Source: JAGFIY01 sp964499285 (GTDB lineage Bacteria > Bacteroidota > Ignavibacteria > Ignavibacteriales > Melioribacteraceae). From it: 64,000 nucleotides of DNA. The stretch lies in the NCBI GenBank assembly GCA_964499285.1, contig CAZCLA010000001.1, forward strand, positions 1 through 64,000, in the 5' to 3' direction. Under the pieces are notes generated by a model, which saw only the letters and a program-made list of their open reading frames with translations, searched no databases and was not told where the DNA came from. A program made the translations under genes and the position numbers. Below, piece by piece: positions 25,994 to 34,771 of this stretch (its first letter is position 1; each line of letters begins with the position of its first letter).

Positions 25994-26623
25994 ATGACAA
26001 AGTTATATGTATCCAATAAAGATGAAACCGTGAGAATGTTCAAAAGCGATTTTATGGAAGCATTCTCAAGAGTTCATTGGACGGTCCCGCTTTGGATTTT
26101 TCTTCCGGTAATTGGTTACTTTTTATATAGAGCAATCGCAATCTATGAACTTTCTGCGGGAACGATAATTCTAAATATTATATTCGGTTTATTAATTTGG
26201 ACATTGACGGAGTATGTTCTGCACAGATTTGTTTTCCATTTCGAACCTAAATCTAATATAGGAAAACGAATGCATTTTATTTTTCATGGCGTACATCACG
26301 ATTATCCTAATGACACAAAGCGTTTAGTAATGCCGCCGTCAGTCAGTATTCCGCTCGCATCATTGTTTTATGTTTTGTTCTTATTAATTTTTGGTGCTGA
26401 TCAAGTAAGTCCATTTTTTGTTGGTTTTATTACAGGATATTTGTTTTACGATATCACACATTATGCAGTTCATCATTTTAATATGAAAAACAAATTTTGG
26501 CTTTATATAAAAAATCATCATATGCTGCATCATTATAAATGGGATAATTTAGGATTTGGAGTTAGTCAACCTTTGTGGGATGTTATCTTTGGTACAACCT
26601 ACCCAAAAAAGGATAAAAAGTAG
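25994..26623 (+). CDS. Fatty acid hydroxylase (sterol desaturase superfamily), FA2H-like
   Basis: A 209-residue integral membrane di-iron enzyme. The histidine clusters are in the expected order: HRFVFH, HGVHH (after FIF), HYAVHH and HHMLHH. Spacing and short length match the fatty acid 2-hydroxylase (Scs7/FA2H) branch, which hydroxylates acyl chains of sphingolipid-type lipids using O2. About four membrane helices are visible (PLWIFLPVIGYFLYRAI, IILNIIFGLLIWTL and two between His clusters). The start ATG has an AGAGAGGG sequence ~10 bases upstream. It shows the cell uses oxygen at least at times, if the enzyme is active. A GH9 gene follows with a 25-base gap, probably in the same transcript although functionally unrelated. 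Confidence 0.88.
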   Translation: MTKLYVSNKDETVRMFKSDFMEAFSRVHWTVPLWIFLPVIGYFLYRAIAIYELSAGTIILNIIFGLLIWTLTEYVLHRFVFHFEPKSNIGKRMHFIFHGVHHDYPNDTKRLVMPPSVSIPLASLFYVLFLLIFGADQVSPFFVGFITGYLFYDITHYAVHHFNMKNKFWLYIKNHHMLHHYKWDNLGFGVSQPLWDVIFGTTYPKKDKK

Positions 26624-26648
26624 AATAAATAAAAGAGCCAAAATTAGA

Positions 26649-28301
26649 TTGAAATTTTTCCGCAATATTTTTTTCATTTTTATCAGTCTGGGGACGCTAA
26701 ATTTTACGTGTTCCCAGAATGATTTATTTATTAGAGTATCTCAAGTTGGATTTCTGCCCGGTGATATAAAAACAGCGGTTGTTCTAACAAACAGAAACCT
26801 GGACAACTCAGACTTTGAACTTATCAACTCAAACACAAACCAAACTAAGTTGAAGGGGAAAATTCAAAACTATGGCGCGAGCTATGCAAATTTTGCAAAC
26901 TCGTATATAATCGATTTTTCGCAAGTCAACTCCGGCGGGAGATACTTTCTTCAGGTTGATGATAAAAAATCGTTTTCCTTTGAGATAAAAGAAAATGTGT
27001 TCAACGGAATAACTCAGCAGCTGTTAAAATTTTTTAAGATCCAAAGATGCGGATATACCAATCCCTATATGCATAAAGAATGTCATCCAGTAGATGTTAC
27101 AAGGATGATTTTACCAAACGGCTCTTCTGAATACACGAAGGTTGATGTAACCGGTGGTTGGCATGATGCCGGTGATTATGTAAAGTTTCTAAACACTATC
27201 GCCTATTCCACCTATATGCTTATGTTCTCTTATGAATTTGATAAAGAGAAATTTAGCTTTGATTACAATAAAGACAATGTCCCGGATATTCTCGAAGAGG
27301 CTAAAATTGGATTGGACTGGCTGCTGCGAGCAAATATTAGGGATTCAGAACTTATTACACAAGTTCAAGATCTTCGGGATCATGACGTAGGGTGGAGAAT
27401 GCCTGAAGATGATCAACTAGCTTACGATCGTCCAGGATTTATCGGCGGAGCAAAAAATGTCGCCGGACTTTATTCAGCAGCATTGGCGATGGGAGCACGT
27501 ATCTGGACAGATAAATTTCAATATTTAGATTATGCAAATCAATGTCTTGATAAGGCAATTAAGATGTTTGAGGCCTCTTCTAATCTACCTGATATTGACA
27601 GCAGCGGTACGGGAATGTATTTGGACAAATCTTTCTCGGGTAAATTGGCACTGAGTGCCATAGAACTATACGAAACCACAGGCGAAGCGCACTATCTCAA
27701 GCAGGCAATGTCATTTGCTGACGAAGCGAAGTCAGATTATTGGTGGAGTTGGGGGGATATTAATTCTCTGGCTCATTATAAACTTGCCAAAACGAACAGA
27801 AGATTTGTTAATTATATTTATTCTAATCTGAAACACTTTAATTCCACAAAGCAAAATAATTTATTCGGCGAAGGGGCAGAACATAATTGGGGCTCGAACA
27901 ATACGCTTATGGGAATAAGCCTTCAAGCCATTCTCTATAAAACTATTACCGGGAGCACGGAGTTTGATTCGCTAAATAACTACCAGAGAGATTATGTACT
28001 AGGAAAGAATCCTTGGGGAATAAGTTTCATCTACGGCATTGGGAAAAATTATACTAAGAATTTTCATCATCAAATTGCTTATTTTAATAGGGGAGAATTA
28101 CCGGGAGGTTTTGCAGCAGGTCCGGTAAAAAAATCTATTTTTGAGGGTGTCGAAATAAAATATGATACTTCTGATCCATTAAACCGGTTTCAAACTGAGT
28201 TAGCATATTACAGAGATGACAGACACGACTATATAACCAACGAACCAACTATTTCTGCTAATGCTACAGCTATTTTTGTATTTGGTCATTTTTCGAAATA
28301 A
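26649..28301 (+). CDS. Glycoside hydrolase family 9 enzyme with N-terminal Ig-like domain
   Basis: A 550-residue secreted glycosidase. The TTG at 26649 is preferred because it begins a compact signal peptide (KFFRNIFFIFISLG); an ATG at 26580 would put a basic extension in front of it and lies inside the hydroxylase gene. Residues ~25-115 form the CelD_N Ig-like domain (FIRVSQVGFLPGDIKTAVV). The GH9 (alpha/alpha)6 barrel follows, with the catalytic base region GGWHDAGDYVKF at ~168-179 and the acid Glu in YITNEPTISANATA near the end. GH9 enzymes include endoglucanases and beta-glucosidase/exo-glucosaminidase types; specificity cannot be read here. No T9SS domain is present, so it may stay periplasmic. 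Confidence 0.88.
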   Translation: MKFFRNIFFIFISLGTLNFTCSQNDLFIRVSQVGFLPGDIKTAVVLTNRNLDNSDFELINSNTNQTKLKGKIQNYGASYANFANSYIIDFSQVNSGGRYFLQVDDKKSFSFEIKENVFNGITQQLLKFFKIQRCGYTNPYMHKECHPVDVTRMILPNGSSEYTKVDVTGGWHDAGDYVKFLNTIAYSTYMLMFSYEFDKEKFSFDYNKDNVPDILEEAKIGLDWLLRANIRDSELITQVQDLRDHDVGWRMPEDDQLAYDRPGFIGGAKNVAGLYSAALAMGARIWTDKFQYLDYANQCLDKAIKMFEASSNLPDIDSSGTGMYLDKSFSGKLALSAIELYETTGEAHYLKQAMSFADEAKSDYWWSWGDINSLAHYKLAKTNRRFVNYIYSNLKHFNSTKQNNLFGEGAEHNWGSNNTLMGISLQAILYKTITGSTEFDSLNNYQRDYVLGKNPWGISFIYGIGKNYTKNFHHQIAYFNRGELPGGFAAGPVKKSIFEGVEIKYDTSDPLNRFQTELAYYRDDRHDYITNEPTISANATAIFVFGHFSK

Positions 28302-28460
28302 TTTCCACAATTCAATTCTGTATTATATTGAGACATCCTGTACACTTTTCTCATTTGGAGAATAAAAAGTGAGTTTTTGATGACTTTTTGGGCAAAAATC
28401 ATATGAAATTAGGCATACAATTTGTTCTGCATATATGTTAATAATAATAGGAAACGATAA

Positions 28461-29735
28461 ATGGCTGGTTCAGTAAGATTAATTCCTTCCGGATTTGAAT
28501 TTGTTGATGATGTTTGGGGCGGAATATACCGCGGCGGCAGCTACATGTTAATAGGTGCACGAAAATCCGGCAGAACCTTAATGGGTTTGCAGTTTGCGCT
28601 TGAAGCCGCAAAACAAAAAGAAGTCTGTCTCTACTTCACGAATATGCGTCCGAAAGATTTAATGATTCAAGCTGCATCACTGAATTTTGATATTCAGTCA
28701 TACATGAATCATAACCTAATTATTGTCGTAAGAGTCGCACCTCCTAACGATGCTTATTCTGTTCCGAACCCGGATAATTACTTGATCGATTATTTACGTG
28801 ATATCATTACAGTGGTTGAACAATATAACCCAAGCAGAATTATCTTTGATGAGTTAACTCCTTACATCGGATTTAGGAATATTGAACTTCTTAAAGATAC
28901 TTTCTTAAACACATTAGAAACTATTGAGGAACGCGATGTAACAAGTTTCTTTGTTGTTGGTGAACCGGCTACGGAAAAGGCACAGCAAATTATTAATGCA
29001 ATTTCGCAATATGTTACTGGCGTATTTCAACTTAGAAAAAGTCAATCGAAAATAAATAATCGTTTTCATGGTGGTAACATAATTATTACTCCTAATGTTG
29101 GTCATACAGAAGGACAATTCAACTTTAAATATCAGATCGAACCTTTTAAGGGTGTGACGACAGTTCCCGATGTGGACGATATTCCAAGTAAATATGCGGA
29201 TATAAAGAAAAGTTTGGCTTCACAGCAGAAAACAGCGCCGCATTATGTCTATACCCAATCGAAGCAAGATAAAAAGGAAAGAGAAGTTTTCAATAACGTT
29301 TATAACTATAATGACTTTTTGCTAATTCTAAACAATCAAATTGCTCTTTATAAAAGCACAGGACAAACTTTTAATCTTGTTTCAATAAAATTAAATGCAA
29401 TGGCGCAGACACAAGGTTTAATTTCATTGAATCAACTTCAAAACAGTGTGCAGCTTTCAACAGAGAGAAAGGATAAAATTTGTATAAAAGATAACGTACT
29501 TATGTTGTTAATAGTAAGAAGCAATCCAAATAGTGTCGTGCATTTTTTAAGCAGACTTAAATCAAATCTGCCTTCGGATGATTTAGATTATGTTGAAACA
29601 GTATGGGAGAACATTTCGATTCTTAATACTGAAGTAAATCAAGATATTGAGAATGCTGAGGAATTGACAGAAGAAGCCTTGAATAAAGCGCACCAAGATC
29701 CTGGCAGCTATCTTCCGGTGAATAAATTTATCTAA
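28461..29735 (+). CDS. RecA/KaiC-like NTPase-fold plus degenerate GGDEF-like protein (BcsE-like architecture)
   Basis: A 424-residue cytoplasmic protein. Residues 1-~200 have the RecA/KaiC fold: Walker A is GARKSGRT (32-39) with Arg where the catalytic Lys is expected, and Walker B is IIFDEL (D130, E131). After a linker, residues ~270-395 follow the GGDEF fold: YNDFLLILNNQIALYKSTGQ matches the first helix, and KDNVLMLLIV sits where GGDEF and the next strand should be, so cyclase residues are missing and no RxxD inhibitory site is seen. E. coli BcsE, a c-di-GMP receptor for cellulose secretion, has a comparable degenerate NTPase plus GGDEF arrangement. The gene starts the exopolysaccharide-like cluster, 6 bases before the exporter gene. 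The function assignment is inference. Confidence 0.6.
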   Translation: MAGSVRLIPSGFEFVDDVWGGIYRGGSYMLIGARKSGRTLMGLQFALEAAKQKEVCLYFTNMRPKDLMIQAASLNFDIQSYMNHNLIIVVRVAPPNDAYSVPNPDNYLIDYLRDIITVVEQYNPSRIIFDELTPYIGFRNIELLKDTFLNTLETIEERDVTSFFVVGEPATEKAQQIINAISQYVTGVFQLRKSQSKINNRFHGGNIIITPNVGHTEGQFNFKYQIEPFKGVTTVPDVDDIPSKYADIKKSLASQQKTAPHYVYTQSKQDKKEREVFNNVYNYNDFLLILNNQIALYKSTGQTFNLVSIKLNAMAQTQGLISLNQLQNSVQLSTERKDKICIKDNVLMLLIVRSNPNSVVHFLSRLKSNLPSDDLDYVETVWENISILNTEVNQDIENAEELTEEALNKAHQDPGSYLPVNKFI

Positions 29736-29741
29736 AATTGT

Positions 29742-32615
29742 ATGAAGCATTTTATTAAAATATTAATAATATCGTATCTATCTATTGTTGTTGTTGCACA
29801 ATCAAAAGACGAGGGAATGAAACGTCAAGCGATGATCCATATGCAATCCGGTAGATACGGTGAAGCCATAGATCTTTTAAACAAGTACATCTCCACCAAT
29901 GCGAGAAATGCCGAAGGTTATAATTTAAGAGGACTTTGTTTCGAAAAAAGAAGTGAGTATGAAAAAGCTGTTTTGGATTTTAGACGAGCTTCAAAATTAG
30001 CTGTTGATGATAACGAGATTAAACGAAATCTCCAAAGAACTATGGAAGTTTGGCATAGAATTCTTTATAACAGGATTGATGGATTCAAACGTGAAATAGC
30101 AATTGATCCTTCTAATCCCTTTAACTATTTGGAAATTGGAAAATCTTATAGATGGCTCGAAGAATGGGCTCTTGCCGAACAATGGTACGATGAATATTTA
30201 GCACGAGACGATAATGCATCACCCGATGAAATTATTCGCTATTCAATAATTCTTGCTCATACCGGGAGCATAGTAAAAGGTGAAAGAATCTTAAAAAAAT
30301 ATGTTGAACGATATCCTGATGATTGGCGATTATGGAGCAGATACGGTTATTTTACTCTATGGCTCGGAAAATACGATATTGCACGAAATGCTTTTACAAC
30401 TGCTTTGGGATTTAAACCGTTCTTTAAAGAGGCTCAAGATGGACTAGATCTTGCAAAAAATGAACCATATATTACATTGGCACAACCCCGTGAATTTGAA
30501 AGAGTCGATCGAATTTATCCGATTGACAGATATTTTCAATTGCTCCAAAATAATCCGAATGACGACGGAGCACGATTCAGCTTGATAGAAGAATTACTTT
30601 TGGCAGAGAGATTTCAAGAAGCATATGAACAGATGAATTATCTTGCTCCCAATTATGAGGGAGTTCCGTCATACGAATCGTTGCGGGAACGTGTTGAAAC
30701 AATAAGACAGGAGCAGAAAGAGCAAAAAATTGAGGATCTTCACGGACTGCTTAAAGACGATCCACAGAACAGTGATGCAGTGCGAGCACTAGCTGAAGTT
30801 TATTCCGTAAACGAAGAGTATCAAGATGCGATTAATATTTTATCCGAGTATTTAGCTGAAAATCCAAACGATGATGAAATGCAGTTTTTCCTTGCACAAA
30901 TTTTCTCATACGATCGTCAGTATGATCCTGCTTACGAACATGCTGTAAAAGCAGTTGATTTGAACCCCGAGAATCCACAATACAATTTACTTGCAGGACA
31001 GCTTGAGGTTTGGCTTTCAAAAGATCCTGAAAGTGCACGTTACCACCTTGAAAAAACACTTCAGTACGAACCGGATAATCTTTATGCTTTAATTGCAATG
31101 GGGACTCTTAATTTTCAAACTCAGAATTATGACGAATCTCAGCGATATGCGGATAGAGCCTCACAGATAGCACCGGCTGATCCTGATGTAGATCAACTTT
31201 TATCCATGCTCGAATTTTTTAAGATGAGAGTTGAAGAAGATAAACTTATAGAACAGTTGAATTACGGAAGAGAACTAGCGCAGGAAAAAAATTATTACGA
31301 AGCACTTCCTTATTATGAAGACTATATCTCTAAAACCTCGCCGACTCCCGATATAATGTATGAACTTGCCGATGTGTATGTTGGACTTGAAAGATATGGT
31401 GATGCAATTGCGATTTACGATGATCAACTTAGTCAATCTTATGATCCAGACATGGATAAAATGCGAGCTAAAGTTATCTATTGGAGCGGAGATTCGCTGC
31501 GAGCAATGGATGAGTTCGAACGTCTTGTTGATGAAGATCCGGCAGATCTGGAAATGAAAATGTATTTGGGAGATTCATACGCGAAACTGCAGCAATATCC
31601 GGAAGCAAAAGAGATTTATTCAGAACTGTTGGAAGTAGCTCCGGAATCATATAACATTGAGCAGAGATTGGACTGGCTGCCTGCAGATCCGGCAGACGAA
31701 TCAGGTTTTAGCAGAACTTGGCGGAACTTTACAAATTATCTCTTTTCCTACATGGTTGTCTCACCATTGGGATATGGGTTTACTGATGACCTCGATTTTA
31801 GTTTGGTATATGGTGGACTTGGGCTTGAAATAGGGCTGGCTAGGTATATATCGGTAGGCGGAACGTGGCAACGAGGTTATCTTCAAAATGATAATGACAG
31901 ACTCCATTACACTCAGTTGATGGGTCATATTTATATTCGTCCCATTGAGGAAGTTGTTTTAAGTTTAGGTTATGGCGAAGTCTATTCTCCTTATGCAATT
32001 AGGCAGCCAGTGGTTCAAACCGGTTTGAGATATACTGATAAAGAAAAAGATAGACTTACTATTGGCGGTCAATATATCAGAAATGATGCAGCATTTTTAC
32101 TTTATTCGCCTTATTTGGTCAGAACAAGATTACTTGGTGAAATTTTTTCCATAGATGCCGAACATAATACGAAATATGGTCTCTACCTCTCGGGATTGTA
32201 TCAATACATTCTTACCGATGACCGCGATGATATACCGGATAATGTTGGTAATAATTTTCGTGCAAGAATAGGTAGAAGATTTTACGAAGAACTACTGTTG
32301 GGCTATGAATATTTTTTCTCGGATTTCAAATATAATTTGATTTATTACTACACGCCTCAAGAGTTCAGCTCCCACAGTTTATTTGGGGAGTGGCAAGTAG
32401 TTGATGATGGAATTTGGGATTTTAGAATAGGCGGAAAAATCGGATATATTCCTCAAAGTGATTATTTATTGAGAGAGTTGAATGCTCGAGTAATTTATGA
32501 CGTTTTTGAACGTCTGAGAATTTCTGGAAATGCATTTTGGGGAAATACTTTCAGAGATATTAACGGATATACTTCGGCTTCATTTTATGTTACAGCTTTT
32601 TGGACTTTATATTAA
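29742..32615 (+). CDS. TPR-repeat outer-membrane beta-barrel exporter (BcsC/PgaA/PelB-like)
   Basis: A 957-residue envelope protein. A short signal peptide (IKILIISYLSIVVVAQ) is followed by a TPR solenoid to about residue 640: repeated helices such as EGYNLRGLCFEKRSEYEKAV, ALAEVYSVNEEYQDAINILS and ELADVYVGLERYGDAIAIYD. From ~655 to the end the sequence becomes aromatic-rich beta strands (YISVGGTWQRGYL, LLGYEYFFSDFKYNLIYYY) ending in FWTLY, a barrel terminus. TPR-plus-barrel is the known architecture of polysaccharide export channels BcsC, PgaA and PelB/C systems. The neighbouring processive GT2 gene supports that role. It starts 6 bases after the BcsE-like gene. Confidence 0.8.
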   Translation: MKHFIKILIISYLSIVVVAQSKDEGMKRQAMIHMQSGRYGEAIDLLNKYISTNARNAEGYNLRGLCFEKRSEYEKAVLDFRRASKLAVDDNEIKRNLQRTMEVWHRILYNRIDGFKREIAIDPSNPFNYLEIGKSYRWLEEWALAEQWYDEYLARDDNASPDEIIRYSIILAHTGSIVKGERILKKYVERYPDDWRLWSRYGYFTLWLGKYDIARNAFTTALGFKPFFKEAQDGLDLAKNEPYITLAQPREFERVDRIYPIDRYFQLLQNNPNDDGARFSLIEELLLAERFQEAYEQMNYLAPNYEGVPSYESLRERVETIRQEQKEQKIEDLHGLLKDDPQNSDAVRALAEVYSVNEEYQDAINILSEYLAENPNDDEMQFFLAQIFSYDRQYDPAYEHAVKAVDLNPENPQYNLLAGQLEVWLSKDPESARYHLEKTLQYEPDNLYALIAMGTLNFQTQNYDESQRYADRASQIAPADPDVDQLLSMLEFFKMRVEEDKLIEQLNYGRELAQEKNYYEALPYYEDYISKTSPTPDIMYELADVYVGLERYGDAIAIYDDQLSQSYDPDMDKMRAKVIYWSGDSLRAMDEFERLVDEDPADLEMKMYLGDSYAKLQQYPEAKEIYSELLEVAPESYNIEQRLDWLPADPADESGFSRTWRNFTNYLFSYMVVSPLGYGFTDDLDFSLVYGGLGLEIGLARYISVGGTWQRGYLQNDNDRLHYTQLMGHIYIRPIEEVVLSLGYGEVYSPYAIRQPVVQTGLRYTDKEKDRLTIGGQYIRNDAAFLLYSPYLVRTRLLGEIFSIDAEHNTKYGLYLSGLYQYILTDDRDDIPDNVGNNFRARIGRRFYEELLLGYEYFFSDFKYNLIYYYTPQEFSSHSLFGEWQVVDDGIWDFRIGGKIGYIPQSDYLLRELNARVIYDVFERLRISGNAFWGNTFRDINGYTSASFYVTAFWTLY

Positions 32616-32720
32616 AATGCTATGAGGAAATTAAAAACAAATTGTTGGGAAATGACTTTAATAAATTTCCGTAAATTATTTATTTGAAGTAACTTATTTA
32701 AGTATTATATTACTAAATAA

Positions 32721-32734
32721 TTCTGTATACAGAA
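32721..32734. promoter_or_regulatory. Palindrome upstream of the GT2 synthase gene
   Basis: TTCTGTATACAGAA is a perfect 14-base palindrome in the 155-base gap before the synthase gene (32616-32770). An imperfect inverted repeat ATTTAAGTA/TACTAAAT (32696-32718) lies next to it. They could be operators for an internal promoter; palindromes of this length also arise by chance in AT-rich DNA. Confidence 0.3.
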
Positions 32735-32770
32735 AATTATAAATAAATTAAACAAAGATGAATTAGGAAA

Positions 32771-34219
32771 ATGGCAAGAAAACAGTTAATAGAAAAATAT
32801 CAAATTGCGCTGGATAACAGAGAAACTCAGCCGCCGCATAGAGATATTGCAAAAGAAAAATTAAGGACAATTATAATTTCCGGGATACTTTCAGTCGTCC
32901 TGATATTAGTCATTATTTTTACTTTGCCGTATAGCTCAACAATTCCTTCAATTGAAGGATTGCTGGTTTATGCATCGATTGTTGCGCTCTTCATTTTTCT
33001 ATTTGTTCTTCTTTTCAGATACTTTGGGATTCTCATTTTTGCCTATTTATACATTACGAGATATACTGTAGAAGAATCTGAAGATTTTTTTCCTTTCGTC
33101 TCGATCATAGTTCCGGTTTATAATGAAGGCAAAGTAATTCTTTCATCAATCGATTCATTGCTCGCAATAGACTATCCGAACTTTGAAATTATTGTTGTAA
33201 ACGATGGTTCTACGGATGATACTGCTAAAGCGGCTGAAACTAAAGTTGGTTATCATGATGGAGTTAGTTCGAGAGTAAAAGTCTCGTTGATCAACAAACC
33301 TAATGGTGGAAAATCTAAAGCATTAAATGCCGGAATTCAATATTCCGAAGCTGATTTTGTTCTTTGCATGGACGGTGATTCGCAGCTATCTCCCAACACA
33401 CTAAAAATGGGAATGCGTCATTTTATTGATTCTTCTGTTGGTGCAGTTGCCGGAAACGTGAAAGTTGAAAACAGGAAAAGAATTCTAACAGATCTTCAAG
33501 CATTAGAATATGTTGAAGGCCTTAATATGCCGAGAAGCGCTCAAGGATTTATTCGTTCGGTTAATATTATTCCTGGACCAATCGGAATATTCAGAAAAGT
33601 CGCGCTTAGAGATGCCGGTTATTATTCTAGTGATACTTTTGCAGAAGATGCCGACTTAACTCTAAAAATACTTGAACGAAACTGGAAGATAAATTATGAG
33701 CCAAATGCAATTGCTTACACCGAAGCACCGGAAAAATTGCATAATCTGCTTAAACAGAGATATCGTTGGACAAGAGGAATTCTACAGGCTATAAGAAAAC
33801 ACAAAAGGTTAATCTATAATCCGACGGTTAATTTCAATAATACATTAATTCTTTGGTCGATGGTATATGAAGCAATAATATGGCCCGGAATGAATGTTCT
33901 ATCGAATTTATTTTTCATTTTCGTTGCAGTCTTTACAAATATGTCGGCACTTGTATTTCTCTGGTGGTTTGCGATTCTTATTCTCGATATGATGGCAGCA
34001 GTATATTGTGTTGCAGCTGAAAAAGAAGAATTTAGACTTGTACTATATTCTTTGTTCTATCGACTAGTGTTCATTCTTTTGATCGACATAACTAAAGGAA
34101 TGGCTACAGTAGAAGAATTTTTAGGAATTGAAATGACTTGGGGTAAAATTGAAAGAACCGGTACTGCAGCAGCAACCCCGGATGTATCTCAACAGGCAAA
34201 AAAAGTAAGTAAAAAATAA
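32771..34219 (+). CDS. Processive family 2 glycosyltransferase (exopolysaccharide synthase)
   Basis: A 482-residue inner-membrane synthase. Two N-terminal helices (~36-56, 63-95) precede a cytosolic GT-A domain carrying all expected motifs: IVVNDGS (D145), CMDGD (201-203, DxD type), FAEDAD (D293) and QRYRW (329-333, QxxRW). Three or four helices follow (LILWSMVYEAIIWPG, LFFIFVAVF, WWFAILILDMMAAVY). This matches PgaC/hyaluronan/cellulose-type processive enzymes that polymerise a UDP-sugar and extrude the chain. No PilZ domain is attached. The product sugar cannot be told from sequence; PgaC-like N-acetylglucosamine transfer is one option. A GGAAA sequence precedes the ATG. Upstream lies the exporter and downstream a short anchor protein. 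Confidence 0.87.
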   Translation: MARKQLIEKYQIALDNRETQPPHRDIAKEKLRTIIISGILSVVLILVIIFTLPYSSTIPSIEGLLVYASIVALFIFLFVLLFRYFGILIFAYLYITRYTVEESEDFFPFVSIIVPVYNEGKVILSSIDSLLAIDYPNFEIIVVNDGSTDDTAKAAETKVGYHDGVSSRVKVSLINKPNGGKSKALNAGIQYSEADFVLCMDGDSQLSPNTLKMGMRHFIDSSVGAVAGNVKVENRKRILTDLQALEYVEGLNMPRSAQGFIRSVNIIPGPIGIFRKVALRDAGYYSSDTFAEDADLTLKILERNWKINYEPNAIAYTEAPEKLHNLLKQRYRWTRGILQAIRKHKRLIYNPTVNFNNTLILWSMVYEAIIWPGMNVLSNLFFIFVAVFTNMSALVFLWWFAILILDMMAAVYCVAAEKEEFRLVLYSLFYRLVFILLIDITKGMATVEEFLGIEMTWGKIERTGTAAATPDVSQQAKKVSKK

Positions 34220-34232
34220 TAGGAATAGAAAA

Positions 34233-34733
34233 ATGGAACTTATTCCAATACTTTCACTGATAATACTCGTAGCGACAATATCCACCTTTATTTTAGCGGT
34301 GGGTGCATACATCCTCTATAAAATTAGAGAGAGAAAAGGCAGAGTTGCCAAAGCTCCTCAGCCTTCAACAATTCCGGCAGAAATGATCACCCCGGTTGGC
34401 GAACAGATGGGAACTCGCGAGGGAAGAAGAACATATTCTGAGGAACGCTATACCGCTGGAGAATATTATCCTGAACATGAACGTCAACCGATGTTTTCTT
34501 CCGCCGGAGGAGGTATGCAACAAACCGGGCCTGAGATGAGACCTACGTATGTGCAGCCTTCTCAGTACACGGATTCACGTTATACTAAAGCTCCTACCGG
34601 TACATATGCAACGAGCGACGGTGACAGAGCTAACAAACGTAAATTTATGCGATATACAAATGATGGTTACGTTGCACCGCAAAATGATGAGAAAACTGAA
34701 AAAGAAGCTGCACAGAATTTGCGTTGGAGATAG
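34233..34733 (+). CDS. Single-pass membrane protein with long disordered tail, in exopolysaccharide cluster
   Basis: A 166-residue protein with one N-terminal membrane helix (LIILVATISTFILAVGAYIL, ~8-29) followed by a basic stop-transfer (KIRERKGR), so the tail probably faces the cytoplasm. The remaining ~130 residues are low-complexity and rich in Tyr, Arg, Thr, Gly, Pro and Gln, with motifs like YSEERYTAGEYYPEHERQP and ending QNLRWR; this suggests disorder and protein binding. No family is recognised. It starts 13 bases after the synthase gene with AGGAATAG upstream. By position and topology it could tether the cytosolic BcsE-like protein to the synthase, as BcsF does for BcsE, but that is inference. 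Confidence 0.6.
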   Translation: MELIPILSLIILVATISTFILAVGAYILYKIRERKGRVAKAPQPSTIPAEMITPVGEQMGTREGRRTYSEERYTAGEYYPEHERQPMFSSAGGGMQQTGPEMRPTYVQPSQYTDSRYTKAPTGTYATSDGDRANKRKFMRYTNDGYVAPQNDEKTEKEAAQNLRWR

Positions 34734-34771
34734 AATTTCTGTCAAATTGTTAACTGAATTGAGGGATTAAA

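Noticed and set aside
26556..26648. Long N-terminal extension of the GH9 protein overlapping the hydroxylase gene
   Set aside because: The extension lies in another frame of the hydroxylase gene and would put a basic stretch before the signal peptide; the TTG at 26649 begins a normal signal sequence.
28343..28371. Possible terminator CACTTTTCTC/GAG-AAAAAGTG after the GH9 gene
   Set aside because: The stem is AT-rich and interrupted, and the following T-run is weak; support is insufficient.
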